Source: Candidatus Poseidoniales archaeon (GTDB taxonomy: Archaea; Thermoplasmatota; Poseidoniia; Poseidoniales; Poseidoniaceae). Taken from it: a DNA stretch of 45,917 bases. The stretch spans positions 1-45,917 of the forward strand of contig QQSJ01000061.1 in the NCBI GenBank assembly GCA_003602635.1, given 5' to 3'. Numbering within the stretch: the stretch's first letter is position 1; each line of letters starts with the position of its first letter. Of the stretch, positions 34,859 through 43,285 are shown piece by piece. The notes below the pieces were generated by a model. It did no database searches. It was not told the DNA's origin and saw only the letters and a program-made list of their open reading frames with translations. Both the position numbers and the translations under genes were made by a program.

Positions 34859-34933
34859 GGGGGCATGGTGTAACGGAGAGCACAACAGGCTGCGAAGCTG
34901 TAGATCCGGGTTCGATTCCCGGTGCCCCTTCCA
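34859..34933 (+). tRNA. tRNA-Arg(GCG)
   Basis: A full cloverleaf can be folded: acceptor GGGGGCA with TGCCCCT (six Watson-Crick pairs plus G1-U72), U8, D stem GTGT/GCAC with A14, G18G19 and A20 in the loop, anticodon stem-loop ACAGG-CTGCGAA-GCTGT with U33 and anticodon GCG, a four-base variable loop, and T arm CCGGG-TTCGATT-CCCGG. The CCA end appears to be encoded. A20 is an arginine identity base. Two oddities are a G31-G39 mismatch closing the anticodon loop and U73 as discriminator. Confidence 0.8.
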
Positions 34934-34958
34934 CTCACGACCACATGGAGGGAAGACC

Positions 34959-35615
34959 TTGACAGACAACGATGCATGGGACGGCGTAAATTGGGACTTG
35001 GATTTCGAGTCCTTCGAATGGATGGTTCACCTGGCCGCGTGCTTCAACCGCCACCTTCCAGCCAACGCGTCTTGGACGGTGTGGCCAGACTGGTCCGCCG
35101 ACATGCCTGGCTTCGTGGTCGACGAACATCGCCCTGGGTGGCTCTCAGCCTGCCACTTTGTTCACACGCACCCAAGGATTTCAGTCAAGGGAAATTCGAT
35201 CACCGTCATCGATTCGCGTGGCACGGCAAGGGTGTTGGAGGACGTGGACGTCAGTTCGAGGTGGTGGCACGTGGATGTGTGTTCAGAATGGAACGTCCCG
35301 CTTGAGGTGGTGGCTGCGCTCGACGCACGCCATGGCCACTCGCCGTCTCACAGGTTCGTCCCGGGGCAGATGGAGCAGGTTTGTTTGGGGGTCGACGACG
35401 ATGCGCTCTCGTATGGCCTCGGTCTTGCCGTGGTGCTTCAGACGATGCTCGACGAGGTGGCGTTGTTTGACAAAGCCACGGATTTTCACGCCGCAAGGTG
35501 CCGCTTCTGCCGCGAAACAACGTACAGGCAAGGCCTCAGAGGCCAGGGGTTCGAACCCGGAAAGGAAGTGGTGTTCACCTGCGGGTCCTGCACGCGTGAA
35601 CCGTTGACGAATTGA
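34959..35615 (+). CDS. Unknown soluble protein with C-terminal zinc ribbon
   Basis: TTG 34959 is the start, supported by GGAGGG exactly six bases upstream. The 218-residue protein is acidic and tryptophan-rich in its N-terminal half (DGVNWDLDFESFEWMVHLAA, WTVWPDWSADMPGF) and ends with a zinc ribbon, CRFC and CGSC about 32 residues apart. No membrane segment or signal peptide is seen and I do not recognise a family. It begins 25 bases after the tRNA and may be expressed from the same region. Confidence 0.65.
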   Translation: MTDNDAWDGVNWDLDFESFEWMVHLAACFNRHLPANASWTVWPDWSADMPGFVVDEHRPGWLSACHFVHTHPRISVKGNSITVIDSRGTARVLEDVDVSSRWWHVDVCSEWNVPLEVVAALDARHGHSPSHRFVPGQMEQVCLGVDDDALSYGLGLAVVLQTMLDEVALFDKATDFHAARCRFCRETTYRQGLRGQGFEPGKEVVFTCGSCTREPLTN

Positions 35616-36935
35616 TCAGACTTCGACGAAACCTGTCGCCACGGCGAACACCATCAGCACAAACAGGGCTCCCCCGGTGACCGCGTGTGCGGTCAGGTGG
35701 AGGAGGATGCGCGCGCCCCGTTCGTCGGTGGCCGTGAACGGCCAGAGTTTCTCGGCTTCCTCCCGACCACCTCGTAACCCGACCAAGGGCCGCAAGTACG
35801 CCGTACGACGGAACAAGATGAAGCACGCCAACACACCTGCCACCACGAAGGGTGTGCCAAGGGCCGTTGACGTCCACCAACTCATGCCAAGGATGCCTGC
35901 CACCGCCATCCATGGAAAGGTGATGTGGAAGTGCATGATGTAGGTCGGATACACCGCCTCGTTCAACCACGACAAGGCGCGGCTTTTCCGGTTCAGCAGC
36001 CGCGCTCCCCATGCGAAGATCAGGAGGCACCACATCCACGCATGGAAGGTTTGCAGGACCGTCCCGCCCGTGGTCAGAAGGGAGAAGGGGTCCCGCCCCC
36101 ACATCGCCCAGCCGCCTTCCATCAGCCCTCCTGGGCCGTCGTGTTTGATGGAAAACCAAAGCACGCTCAGTGGGAGGGTGGTGGCCAACAGCCACCAGCG
36201 CAGGGCTTCGATGCGCTCAAACCACGCAGCGCCTGTCTGGATGGCCAAGTAACCGAACAACGTGAACAAGAAGTAGTGAGGGAACTCCCACCACATGCCG
36301 ACCTCGCCGTAATGCCAAGGCTTGGTGAGCACCGCAGAAGCGGCAAGGATGAGGGCGGGCACGATGATGAGAGCAAGCCCTCGTCCGGCGTCGACGGTCC
36401 AACGCGCCGCACGCACCGGTCCTGATTCTGGGTTGCTTCGGACGTACGCGAACAATGGCGCGAGCATCACCGAGTACAGGAGCAGGTTTCGAAGAAACCA
36501 CAGGTGCGCATACGGCATGGCGTCCACGCCAGGGAACGGTACGAGCATGAGCCACAGCGTCTCGATGGGCGCGATCAGTCCACCGAGCAAGACGTACGTG
36601 GCGAACAACAGCGGGACGCCAAGGCGGATGAGGCGTTCGTTGAGGAAGGTCTTGAGATCCCTTCTGCGAAAGGCGAAGGCCGTGCCCATCCCAGAAATGA
36701 GAAACAGTGCGGCTAACCGCCATTGGTGCATCACGTCCACCACAAAGGCCACGCCAACGGGCGCCTCGCCGTCAGGGAACAGCCAGAAGGTGAACACGCC
36801 AAGGTGGAACCAAATCAGCAGCCCAAACAGAATGACGCGCAGCCAGTCCAGATCGTGCCTCCGGGTTGGCGTTCCCGCCGAGGGAGCGGGATGTGGCAAC
36901 ACAGACAAGGTGTTGCTGGGCAGCGTTGGCTGCAT
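35616..36935 (-). CDS. Membrane acyltransferase (acyltransferase-3 / OafA-like)
   Basis: About ten membrane helices in 439 residues. The family signature is the first helix with the active-site histidine: RRHDLDWLRVILFGLLIWFH, followed by a second-helix RLAALFLISGMGTAF and an R-rich loop (RRRDLKTFLNERLIRLGVP). Members transfer acyl groups to sugars or lipids at the outer face; MdoC-like proteins are the closest layout. ATG 36935 is preferred to an upstream TTG (36977). It follows moeA by 58 bp on the same strand, though the functions look unrelated. Confidence 0.85.
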   Translation of the reverse strand: MQPTLPSNTLSVLPHPAPSAGTPTRRHDLDWLRVILFGLLIWFHLGVFTFWLFPDGEAPVGVAFVVDVMHQWRLAALFLISGMGTAFAFRRRDLKTFLNERLIRLGVPLLFATYVLLGGLIAPIETLWLMLVPFPGVDAMPYAHLWFLRNLLLYSVMLAPLFAYVRSNPESGPVRAARWTVDAGRGLALIIVPALILAASAVLTKPWHYGEVGMWWEFPHYFLFTLFGYLAIQTGAAWFERIEALRWWLLATTLPLSVLWFSIKHDGPGGLMEGGWAMWGRDPFSLLTTGGTVLQTFHAWMWCLLIFAWGARLLNRKSRALSWLNEAVYPTYIMHFHITFPWMAVAGILGMSWWTSTALGTPFVVAGVLACFILFRRTAYLRPLVGLRGGREEAEKLWPFTATDERGARILLHLTAHAVTGGALFVLMVFAVATGFVEV

Positions 36936-36993
36936 GGCCGCGTGCTGGCTCGGAGAGATATCAAGCAATGGGGACAACGGTGCCTTTCCGTGC

Positions 36994-38205
36994 TCAGAGC
37001 AAGAGCACGTCGATGGTTTCGCCCGCTTCGCCTGAAGCCCCGGGTGGGAGCAGGGTCAGCGCATCGGCGCTGGCCAAGCTTTCGAGGTTGCCTGAGCCTT
37101 GATGGCGAGGTTGTCGAGCGACCATTTCGCCGTCCTCAAGGGTCACCGTCACGCGTCTCAGTGTCAAGCAATCCTTCGTGCTCTTGACCGGGTCGAGAAG
37201 GCGTGCGCGAACGGTGGTCTCACGAGGGCCTTGTGCACCGGTCCACGCCCGAATGGCATCGGCCACGAGCAAACGGAACACAACGTGACTGCTGACAGGA
37301 TTCCCGGGGAGGCCGAAGAGAGGTGTGCCCTTCCACAAACCGAAGAGCGGGGGCGAGCCGGGTCGAATCTTGACCCGCCAGTACCGGAGGTCGCCTTCCT
37401 CTTCCATCAGACGACGAACAAGATCCCACTCGCCCATGGAAACGCCGCCGGAAGTGACGATCATGTCGGAGGCGTTCGCGGCGGCATCGAGGGCTGCACG
37501 CAGCCCGTCCAACGTGTCCTCAACCGCGGGATGATGGTGCGCTTCGTGTCCCATGCCGCGCACCAAACCCACCAACCCATGCGAATTCGATTCGTACACC
37601 TCGCCGTGGCGCAAGGGTTCGCCCGCGGGTCTTAGCTCATCGCCGGTGGGAATGATCGCCACGTTGAGCCGCTGGACGACCGGCACCTCTGGATGACCCA
37701 TGGTGGCGCACAAACCGACCTTGGCGGGCGTCAGGTGGGCGCCGGCCACCAGTCCCACGGCGCCCTTGCGGAGGTTTTCGCCTTGCTTTCGCACGAATCC
37801 CGTTCGTGCCGCTGCGGTGAGCGTCACGTTCCCATCGCCGACCTCGCAACGTTCGATGGGGAGAATGGCGTCGGCGCCCGGGGGCATTGGTGCGCCAGTC
37901 ATGATCCGCACCGCGTGGCCGGGTTGAAGCGGGGGCAGATCGTCGTGAGCGGCCGCCGCCACCGTGCTCTGAATGGGAAGTGTGGTGGGAACGGTTGGAA
38001 CGTCCGCTTCTCGCATGGCAAAGCCGTCCATGGCCGAATTGTCGAACGGGGGGTCGTCCACGCGCGATTGAAGGGATTCGGCAAGAACCCGGCCGTGTGC
38101 TTCGCTGAGTGGAACGTTCACCGTGGCGGGGCCGGGGAGCGCCTTGAGGGCGTTCGCTGCAATCCTGCGGGCCTCATCCACCTCGATGAAGTACGGGACG
38201 TCCAT
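36994..38205 (-). CDS. moeA: Molybdopterin molybdotransferase
   Basis: MoeA inserts molybdate or tungstate into adenylylated molybdopterin. The 403-residue protein has VDDPPFDNSAMDGFA near the N-terminus, RIMTGAPMPPGADAI, NVAIIPTGDEL, then IVTSGGVSMGEWD and GLPGNPVSSHVVF, covering the four MoeA domains. It lies 53 bp from the divergent tungstate/molybdate transporter fusion, so uptake and insertion of the metal are encoded side by side. Confidence 0.96.
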   Translation of the reverse strand: MDVPYFIEVDEARRIAANALKALPGPATVNVPLSEAHGRVLAESLQSRVDDPPFDNSAMDGFAMREADVPTVPTTLPIQSTVAAAAHDDLPPLQPGHAVRIMTGAPMPPGADAILPIERCEVGDGNVTLTAAARTGFVRKQGENLRKGAVGLVAGAHLTPAKVGLCATMGHPEVPVVQRLNVAIIPTGDELRPAGEPLRHGEVYESNSHGLVGLVRGMGHEAHHHPAVEDTLDGLRAALDAAANASDMIVTSGGVSMGEWDLVRRLMEEEGDLRYWRVKIRPGSPPLFGLWKGTPLFGLPGNPVSSHVVFRLLVADAIRAWTGAQGPRETTVRARLLDPVKSTKDCLTLRRVTVTLEDGEMVARQPRHQGSGNLESLASADALTLLPPGASGEAGETIDVLLL

Positions 38206-38258
38206 GCCTCAAGGGAGACTCGGCCGCGCTTGAGGATGGTGGTGCGTCCGCCGTCATC

Positions 38259-39599
38259 ATGATGGCGGGGGTGGTGCAGGGGGCCTTGGGGGCAGCCATG
38301 GCATCCATTGTGGCGACGACGCTGCTCACGAGCGGTTCTGCGACCTTGCTCGCATCGCTCATCGGCATCCCCCTCGGGGCGCGCTGCGCCCGGCGTGGTG
38401 GTTTGAACGGTTTGCGGGTGGTGGTGCGCACCTTGTACGGCCTGCCGCCCGTCGTGGTCGGGGTCCTGGTCTACCTCATGCTGTCCAACCAAGGACCGCT
38501 CGCCTCGCTGGATCTGCTCTTCACCGTTCCAGCGATGGTGTTGGCGCAGACGTTGTTGGTGTTGCCCCTCGTGTGGGGTGGGACGTGGTCAGCGTTTGAC
38601 GCGATCACACGCGATCACCGCGAGGCCCTCGATTTGCTTGGCCTCGACGCACGGCGAAGGCTTCGCATCGAAGTAGGTCTGGTCTGGCGCGGGGTGTTGA
38701 ACGGAGTCGCATTGGGCTTCGGACGAGCCATTGCTGAGGTCGGTTCTGTCCTCATGGTCGGCGGCAACATCGCGGGACAAACGCGGGTGCTGACGACCAG
38801 CATTGTGCTGGAAACCAGCCGCGGCGACCTTGGTGCGGCGGTGGCTCAAGGTGGCCTGCTCTTGTTGTTGGCGCTGGCGGCGATGTTCCTTGTCGAAGGT
38901 GCGCTGAAGGTTCGCCCAAAACGCCGTTCACCGCTTTCACATCATGAGGAGGGCCTCGAGGCTGTATCAACGGCGTACGACGAACATCGGTGGCCGCGCA
39001 TCGGCGTCGTTCGTGACGGGACCACCGTGCTCGACGTGGAGGACGTTGTCGTTCGCGGAGGCGAGGTGGTGGTGATCATGGGCGCTTCGGGCGCGGGAAA
39101 ATCAACGCTGTTGCGCGCCGTCGCAGGTCTGCTTCCCGACGTTGACGGCGTTCCTGTGCCCCGAGGCCAGGGGGGAGTTGGTCGTGTGGCTCAACACCCT
39201 GTGATGCTCACCGCCCATGCCACGGCCGAGGTAGAATTGGTTCAATCTGGCCGCACCGGTTTGCTGGCTGCGCTCGAATTGGAAGGCGTGGCCACCCGGC
39301 CCGCAGCGGTCTTGTCTGGGGGGGAGCGGCAACGGGTCAGCCTTGCACGTGCGTTGGCGCTCAAGCCCTCGGTGCTTGTCTTGGATGAATTCACCTCGGG
39401 GCTGGACTTGGCGACGACCTTGGCGGTGGAAGCCGTGGTGCGGCGAGCTGCGGACGCAGGCGCCGCCGTGGTGTTGGCCACGCATGACCTTGCTCAAGCC
39501 CGGCGAATGGGTGACCGTCGTATGCTGCTCGCGGCAGGCCGGACCGTCGAAGAGGGCAGTGCAACGGCGGCCCTGATGCTTGGAGAGCCTCAGGGCTGA
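38259..39599 (+). CDS. Fused tungstate/molybdate ABC permease-ATPase (TupB-TupC type)
   Basis: Residues 1-225 are a TupB-type permease with about five helices and the cytoplasmic coupling motif FGRAIAEVGSVLMVGGNIAG; the following TRVLTTSIVLETSRGD is typical of TupB/WtpB. From about residue 245 the chain continues as an ABC ATPase: Walker A GASGAGKSTLLR (about 277), signature LSGGERQRVSLARA, Walker B VLVLDEFTSGLD and H-loop ATHD. In most organisms these are two genes. The permease-ATPase junction is a short linker without start or stop signals. The binding-protein gene is convergent and overlaps the 3' end by ten bases. Confidence 0.9.
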   Translation: MMAGVVQGALGAAMASIVATTLLTSGSATLLASLIGIPLGARCARRGGLNGLRVVVRTLYGLPPVVVGVLVYLMLSNQGPLASLDLLFTVPAMVLAQTLLVLPLVWGGTWSAFDAITRDHREALDLLGLDARRRLRIEVGLVWRGVLNGVALGFGRAIAEVGSVLMVGGNIAGQTRVLTTSIVLETSRGDLGAAVAQGGLLLLLALAAMFLVEGALKVRPKRRSPLSHHEEGLEAVSTAYDEHRWPRIGVVRDGTTVLDVEDVVVRGGEVVVIMGASGAGKSTLLRAVAGLLPDVDGVPVPRGQGGVGRVAQHPVMLTAHATAEVELVQSGRTGLLAALELEGVATRPAAVLSGGERQRVSLARALALKPSVLVLDEFTSGLDLATTLAVEAVVRRAADAGAAVVLATHDLAQARRMGDRRMLLAAGRTVEEGSATAALMLGEPQG

Positions 39600-40396
39600 C
39601 CTGGCGTGAACATCGGCTCACCGGACACGGTGTGTGCTTCGATCAACGCCGTGGCGTCGTCCAGAAGGAAGGATCGGAGCGCTTCGGCCGCGGCCCCGTG
39701 TGGCCCCTCGAGCGGGATGATGCTGTACGGATTCAGGAGGACGGTGTCGTTGTACCGTTGCAGCTCAAGGTCGACCGTGTCCGAACGAAACAAGGCCGTT
39801 CCGAGGTCGCTGAGGGTCACGCACCGCTTTTCATCGGCCATCGTGATGGCCGCCCCCATTCCTTGGCCGATGGAAAGGTACCAGTCGCCGTCGGGGTGGA
39901 CGCCGGAACGGTCCTCAACGACCTCGCCGCGGCCCGCATCGGCCCATGCCTGCCAGAGCGTTTGCTCCTTCATGTGCGTCCCGGACGCGTCGCCACGGGA
40001 CACGAAGCAGCGTTCGTCTTCGACCACGGCGTCCAGCACGTCAAACAGGCTGCCGTTCATTGGTTCGGGCGTCAGGAGCACGAAGGTGTTCCACGCGAAC
40101 ACCGTTCGAGTCGTGCCGTGACCTTCCTCGAGGAAGTCGGCTTCGGCCTCGGGTGCATGGACGATGAGCACGTCGGCGTCGCCGCTTCGCCCAAGGTTGA
40201 GGGCGGCGCCGGTTCCGACGGCGACCACGTCAACCTCGTGCCCTGTGGCGTTGGTAAACGCCGGGAGGAGCACGTCCAGCAAGCCTGAGTCTCGCATTGA
40301 CGTGGTGGTCGCGAGGATCATCCGGTCGTCGTCGGGCGTGACGCAGCCTGGTGAGGCCATGAGCAAACAGAGCAACACGGCGAGCAGGGCTCGCAT
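39590..40396 (-). CDS. tupA: Tungstate/molybdate-binding lipoprotein (TupA type)
   Basis: The 268-residue protein begins with a signal peptide and lipobox (LLMASPGC), then the TupA opening ILATTTSMRDSGLLDVLLPAF, VAVGTGAALNLGRSGDADVLIVHAP and later SRGDASGTHMKE, the oxyanion-binding loops. It captures the oxyanion outside the cell for the adjacent fused transporter. The assignment to tungstate rather than molybdate follows the family and is not proven. ATG 40396 is preceded by TGA-GGG and six bases from the upstream gene's stop. Confidence 0.9.
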   Translation of the reverse strand: MRALLAVLLCLLMASPGCVTPDDDRMILATTTSMRDSGLLDVLLPAFTNATGHEVDVVAVGTGAALNLGRSGDADVLIVHAPEAEADFLEEGHGTTRTVFAWNTFVLLTPEPMNGSLFDVLDAVVEDERCFVSRGDASGTHMKEQTLWQAWADAGRGEVVEDRSGVHPDGDWYLSIGQGMGAAITMADEKRCVTLSDLGTALFRSDTVDLELQRYNDTVLLNPYSIIPLEGPHGAAAEALRSFLLDDATALIEAHTVSGEPMFTPGQP

Positions 40397-40402
40397 GGCG
40401 GG

Positions 40403-40408
40403 CCCTCA
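40403..40408 (-). promoter_or_regulatory. TGAGGG site at upstream stop, before the binding lipoprotein gene
   Basis: The stop TGA of the zinc-binding protein gene, GGG, six bases (CCCGCC) and ATG 40396. It is the same geometry as at neuA, the DUF1844 gene and ftsY. Confidence 0.55.
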
Positions 40409-40696
40409 GCTGAAATCCATCGTGTGGCCGCACGACTCGTAATCGCACGTGATGGTGTAGCGCGTTTTCCTTGGCTTTCGCGCCTTCATCATGATCCCGC
40501 ACATTTCACACTGCACGGTGATGAATTCGGGCTCGGCCTCCTTGGGGGCGTCGCCAAGGGTCCGACCGACGTCGGTGGACCAGCCGAGGCTGTCCTTGTA
40601 GGAATCCGCGGTGACGTCCATCTTCTTCTGCTTGAGCGTCAAACGCATCTTGCGTCGTCGTCGCCCTTTCTTCTTCGCAGGAGGCTTGGCTGCCAT
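40406..40696 (-). CDS. Small basic zinc-binding protein, unknown
   Basis: The 96-residue protein starts with a very basic segment (MAAKPPAKKKGRRRRKMRLTLKQKK) and ends with a zinc-binding pattern, CEMCG and CDYESCGH. This composition suggests nucleic acid or ribosome binding, but no family is recognised. It lies first in a probable operon with the TupA-type gene, which starts nine bases after its stop. Confidence 0.65.
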   Translation of the reverse strand: MAAKPPAKKKGRRRRKMRLTLKQKKMDVTADSYKDSLGWSTDVGRTLGDAPKEAEPEFITVQCEMCGIMMKARKPRKTRYTITCDYESCGHTMDFS

Positions 40697-40783
40697 GGTG
40701 GTTTACCCTCGTGCGGTTGACTTCAATGATTCGCACACCGGAGCCTGCGTCGCATTCATGAGCAGGGGGGGCAAGGGGGGGTC

Positions 40784-41851
40784 ATGCGCCGCGCGCTTCC
40801 GATGGGGGTGCTCCTCATGCTGTTGCTGGCGCCTGCAGCGTCTGCGTGCGAAACGGAGGTTGCGCGCCTCATCGACGGGGAAGCCCCGTCGCCTGAAGGC
40901 CTCAGTCCAGCGAAGGATGCGGCCATTCGCGAAGCCACCACCATCGCAGAGTTTGGTCAAGAGACCGCCCGATGGATGCTGTGGCGCGTGTTGATGGGCG
41001 AGGAATTCACCGAAGCGGAAATCGCTGAAGAGATCGATCGCGCCATGATTCGAAACGGTTCGAACCCCATTTGGCCAAGCTTCGAAACCATCGTGGCCAG
41101 CGGTCCAAACGGCGCCATTCCACACGGTGATCCAGAACACCATGGCGCCGGTCCGCGCATTGTGCAACCGGGCGATGTGGTGGTGGTCGATCTTGGAGCG
41201 CGGGTCCAGGATTGGGTCAGCGACGTGACGCGTTCCTACGTCGTTGGAGGCACAGACAACGAGACCATCATCAAAGCCTACATGGCCGTGTATGACGCTC
41301 AGAACCTGACCTTTCCCTTGATTGAATCTGGAACGCCGGCATGGGTGTTGGACGACGTGGCGCGGACGCACATCGAAGAGCAAGGGTTTGGTGAATACTT
41401 CATTCACAGCCTCGGGCATGGTTTCGGCGTCTGTGTGCACGAGCCGCCGTTGCTTTCCAGTGGGTTCGACGAACCGTTGTTTGGTTTGAATTTCAACAAC
41501 GAACCCTTGTCCCCGATCGACGCCATCACCATCGAGCCTGGCATCTACATCGAAGACTGGTTTGGCATCAGAATCGAGGACGATTACCTCGTGGATGTGG
41601 ACGGTCATGAGCCGCTGACCGAAGACTTGCCGCGCGATCTCGAGTGGTTCATGATCATGGAAGACGACTATCCGGCCTTGCCTCAACACAAAGCGGGCAT
41701 GGACCAAGATGAGGGTGGCGACGGTGTGCTCGAGGCCGTCCCGTTGCCCTTTGGCATCGTGGAAACGTTGGCGATCGCTTGCGTTGTGGCCGTGTTGGTT
41801 CCACGCCGCGCAGAACCGGAACTGGAAGACGACGTTAACGGGACCCGTTGA
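40784..41851 (+). CDS. Secreted M24 metallopeptidase (Xaa-Pro aminopeptidase-like) with C-terminal helix
   Basis: A signal peptide (MRRALPMGVLLMLLLAPAASA) precedes a pita-bread fold peptidase. The five metal ligands of M24 are present: D136 (VVVDLGA), D147 (WVSDVTRSY), H212 (SLGHGFG), E251 (ITIEPGIY) and E265 (IRIEDDY). There is no N-terminal creatinase domain, so the enzyme is of the short form. A hydrophobic C-terminal segment (PFGIVETLAIACVVAVLV) followed by basic residues anchors it to the membrane. It probably trims external peptides ending in or containing proline. It is divergent from the gene at 40696 and overlaps the small minus-strand membrane protein gene at its 3' end. Confidence 0.88.
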   Translation: MRRALPMGVLLMLLLAPAASACETEVARLIDGEAPSPEGLSPAKDAAIREATTIAEFGQETARWMLWRVLMGEEFTEAEIAEEIDRAMIRNGSNPIWPSFETIVASGPNGAIPHGDPEHHGAGPRIVQPGDVVVVDLGARVQDWVSDVTRSYVVGGTDNETIIKAYMAVYDAQNLTFPLIESGTPAWVLDDVARTHIEEQGFGEYFIHSLGHGFGVCVHEPPLLSSGFDEPLFGLNFNNEPLSPIDAITIEPGIYIEDWFGIRIEDDYLVDVDGHEPLTEDLPRDLEWFMIMEDDYPALPQHKAGMDQDEGGDGVLEAVPLPFGIVETLAIACVVAVLVPRRAEPELEDDVNGTR

Positions 41852-42080
41852 CGAAGACCAGGTTCACAATGGACTGGAACACGAGGAACCAAAGCACACC
41901 AACGACGGTGATGTACCCTAAAGACGGGTCTTCGCCTCCTAGGGCATAGGAATAGACGATGATGGCGGCGGCGAGGCCGACCACAAAGAACACCCGGTAC
42001 GCGACCGTTGCGAGGATGCTCCCTCGGGTGGAAAGCTCCTTCCAGCCGTTGAAACCGAACCATTTCTGGACGAAGCCCAT
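41835..42080 (-). CDS. Small two-helix membrane protein, unknown
   Basis: The 81-residue protein from ATG 42080 has a short amphipathic N-terminus (MGFVQKWFGFNGWKELSTRG) and two membrane helices (VAYRVFFVVGLAAAIIVYSY and YITVVGVLWFLVFQSIVNLV). The family is not recognised. Its last 17 bases overlap the end of the convergent M24 peptidase gene, which lowers confidence slightly, but the two-helix pattern is convincing. Confidence 0.6.
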   Translation of the reverse strand: MGFVQKWFGFNGWKELSTRGSILATVAYRVFFVVGLAAAIIVYSYALGGEDPSLGYITVVGVLWFLVFQSIVNLVFVNGSR

Positions 42081-42232
42081 GATGGGTTGACGGTCTTTGC
42101 CTACTTGATGGCGCCCCCCACAAGACGTTCGGAACCCGGGATTACGCGAGCGTTGCATCGCCCTCGGCCATCGAGAATGGCCATCTTGCTCCGAGAACAA
42201 CGTTTGAATCCGTATCGTACGTGGTACCAAGC

Positions 42233-43243
42233 ATGGGTGAGCGCCCCACGCCGTTTGCCCCACACCTGCTGGGATTGATCAATCCGGGATTGGTCGTTGC
42301 AGGCAACCTTGTCGGCGGGCCAGCGGCCGCCATGGGGGCGGTATGGATGTTGGGCGTTGGTCCAATCTTGGATCGCGTGCTCGGTTCTCGTCCTCGCACG
42401 CAAGGACGGCCGACCTCTGGTCGGCCGTTTCGTTCGTTGCTCTACGTCCACACGGCACTGCACGTATGCGCCATTGTCGCCTTGGTGCGGCTCGCGTTCC
42501 TCGGCGAAGCCCCCCAGTGGATTGTGGCGGCGGCCGTGTCCACCGGCATTTGTTCGGGCGTGAGTGGGGTCATCGTTGCGCATGAACTCGGTCACACGCG
42601 GCCCAAATCCATCTCAGCACGCTTGGCCCGACTGAACATGCTGCTGGTGCTGTACGGGCATTTCACCGAAGAGCACAACGTGACCCATCACAAGCATGTC
42701 GCGACCGGGGCCGACCCTGCGTCGGCCGAACAGGGCGAGTCGGTGTGGGGCTTTGTCGCCAGAACCGTTCCAAGACAGCTCCGGGACGCGTACGCGCTGC
42801 ACGCCAAACGTGGGGCGCACGGCTGGCGAAACCGGGTGGTCCGAATCCTGCTGCTTGAGGTCGCGGTCGTCGTTGCCTTGGCGGTCGTGAGCGTCCCTGC
42901 GGGCCTGGCCTTCATCGGTCAAGCAGCGGTAGCGGTCTTCCTTCTGGAATACATCAACTACGTGCAGCATTACGGCCTTCGGCGAGCAGAGGGAGAACGG
43001 CAGAACAAGATGCACAGTTGGCAATCTGAACGGCGGTGGTCGTGTTGGACCCTGTTCAACCTCAGCCTGCATCCAGCCCACCACCTGAAAGCAAGCGAGG
43101 GATGGTGGGATTTGCAGCCCTACGATGGGGCTCCAAACATGATCAGCGGCTACTACGGCTGCTTTTGGCCGGCGTTGGTCTCGCCGTTGTGGAAACGGTG
43201 GATGAAGGCGGAGTTGGCGACGCATGGGCGGCCCAGCGCTTGA
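42233..43243 (+). CDS. AlkB-like membrane di-iron hydroxylase/desaturase
   Basis: This 336-residue integral membrane protein carries the histidine clusters of the alkane 1-monooxygenase/xylene monooxygenase branch of the fatty-acid desaturase superfamily: HELGH (H117, H121), HFTEEHNVTHHKHVAT (H143, H148, H152, H153, H155), the AlkB hallmark LEYINYVQHYGLRR (H246) and LHPAHHL (H280, H283, H284). The phrase VATGADPASAEQGES also matches the AlkB pattern. It would hydroxylate or desaturate a hydrocarbon chain using oxygen and an electron donor; no rubredoxin gene is visible here. The substrate could be an alkane, fatty acid or isoprenoid chain. ATG 42233 is chosen over GTG 42221. Confidence 0.88.
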   Translation: MGERPTPFAPHLLGLINPGLVVAGNLVGGPAAAMGAVWMLGVGPILDRVLGSRPRTQGRPTSGRPFRSLLYVHTALHVCAIVALVRLAFLGEAPQWIVAAAVSTGICSGVSGVIVAHELGHTRPKSISARLARLNMLLVLYGHFTEEHNVTHHKHVATGADPASAEQGESVWGFVARTVPRQLRDAYALHAKRGAHGWRNRVVRILLLEVAVVVALAVVSVPAGLAFIGQAAVAVFLLEYINYVQHYGLRRAEGERQNKMHSWQSERRWSCWTLFNLSLHPAHHLKASEGWWDLQPYDGAPNMISGYYGCFWPALVSPLWKRWMKAELATHGRPSA

Positions 43244-43285
43244 CCCGTCCAACTTCGTGGTTCACTCCGAACGTTTGGAGATGCG

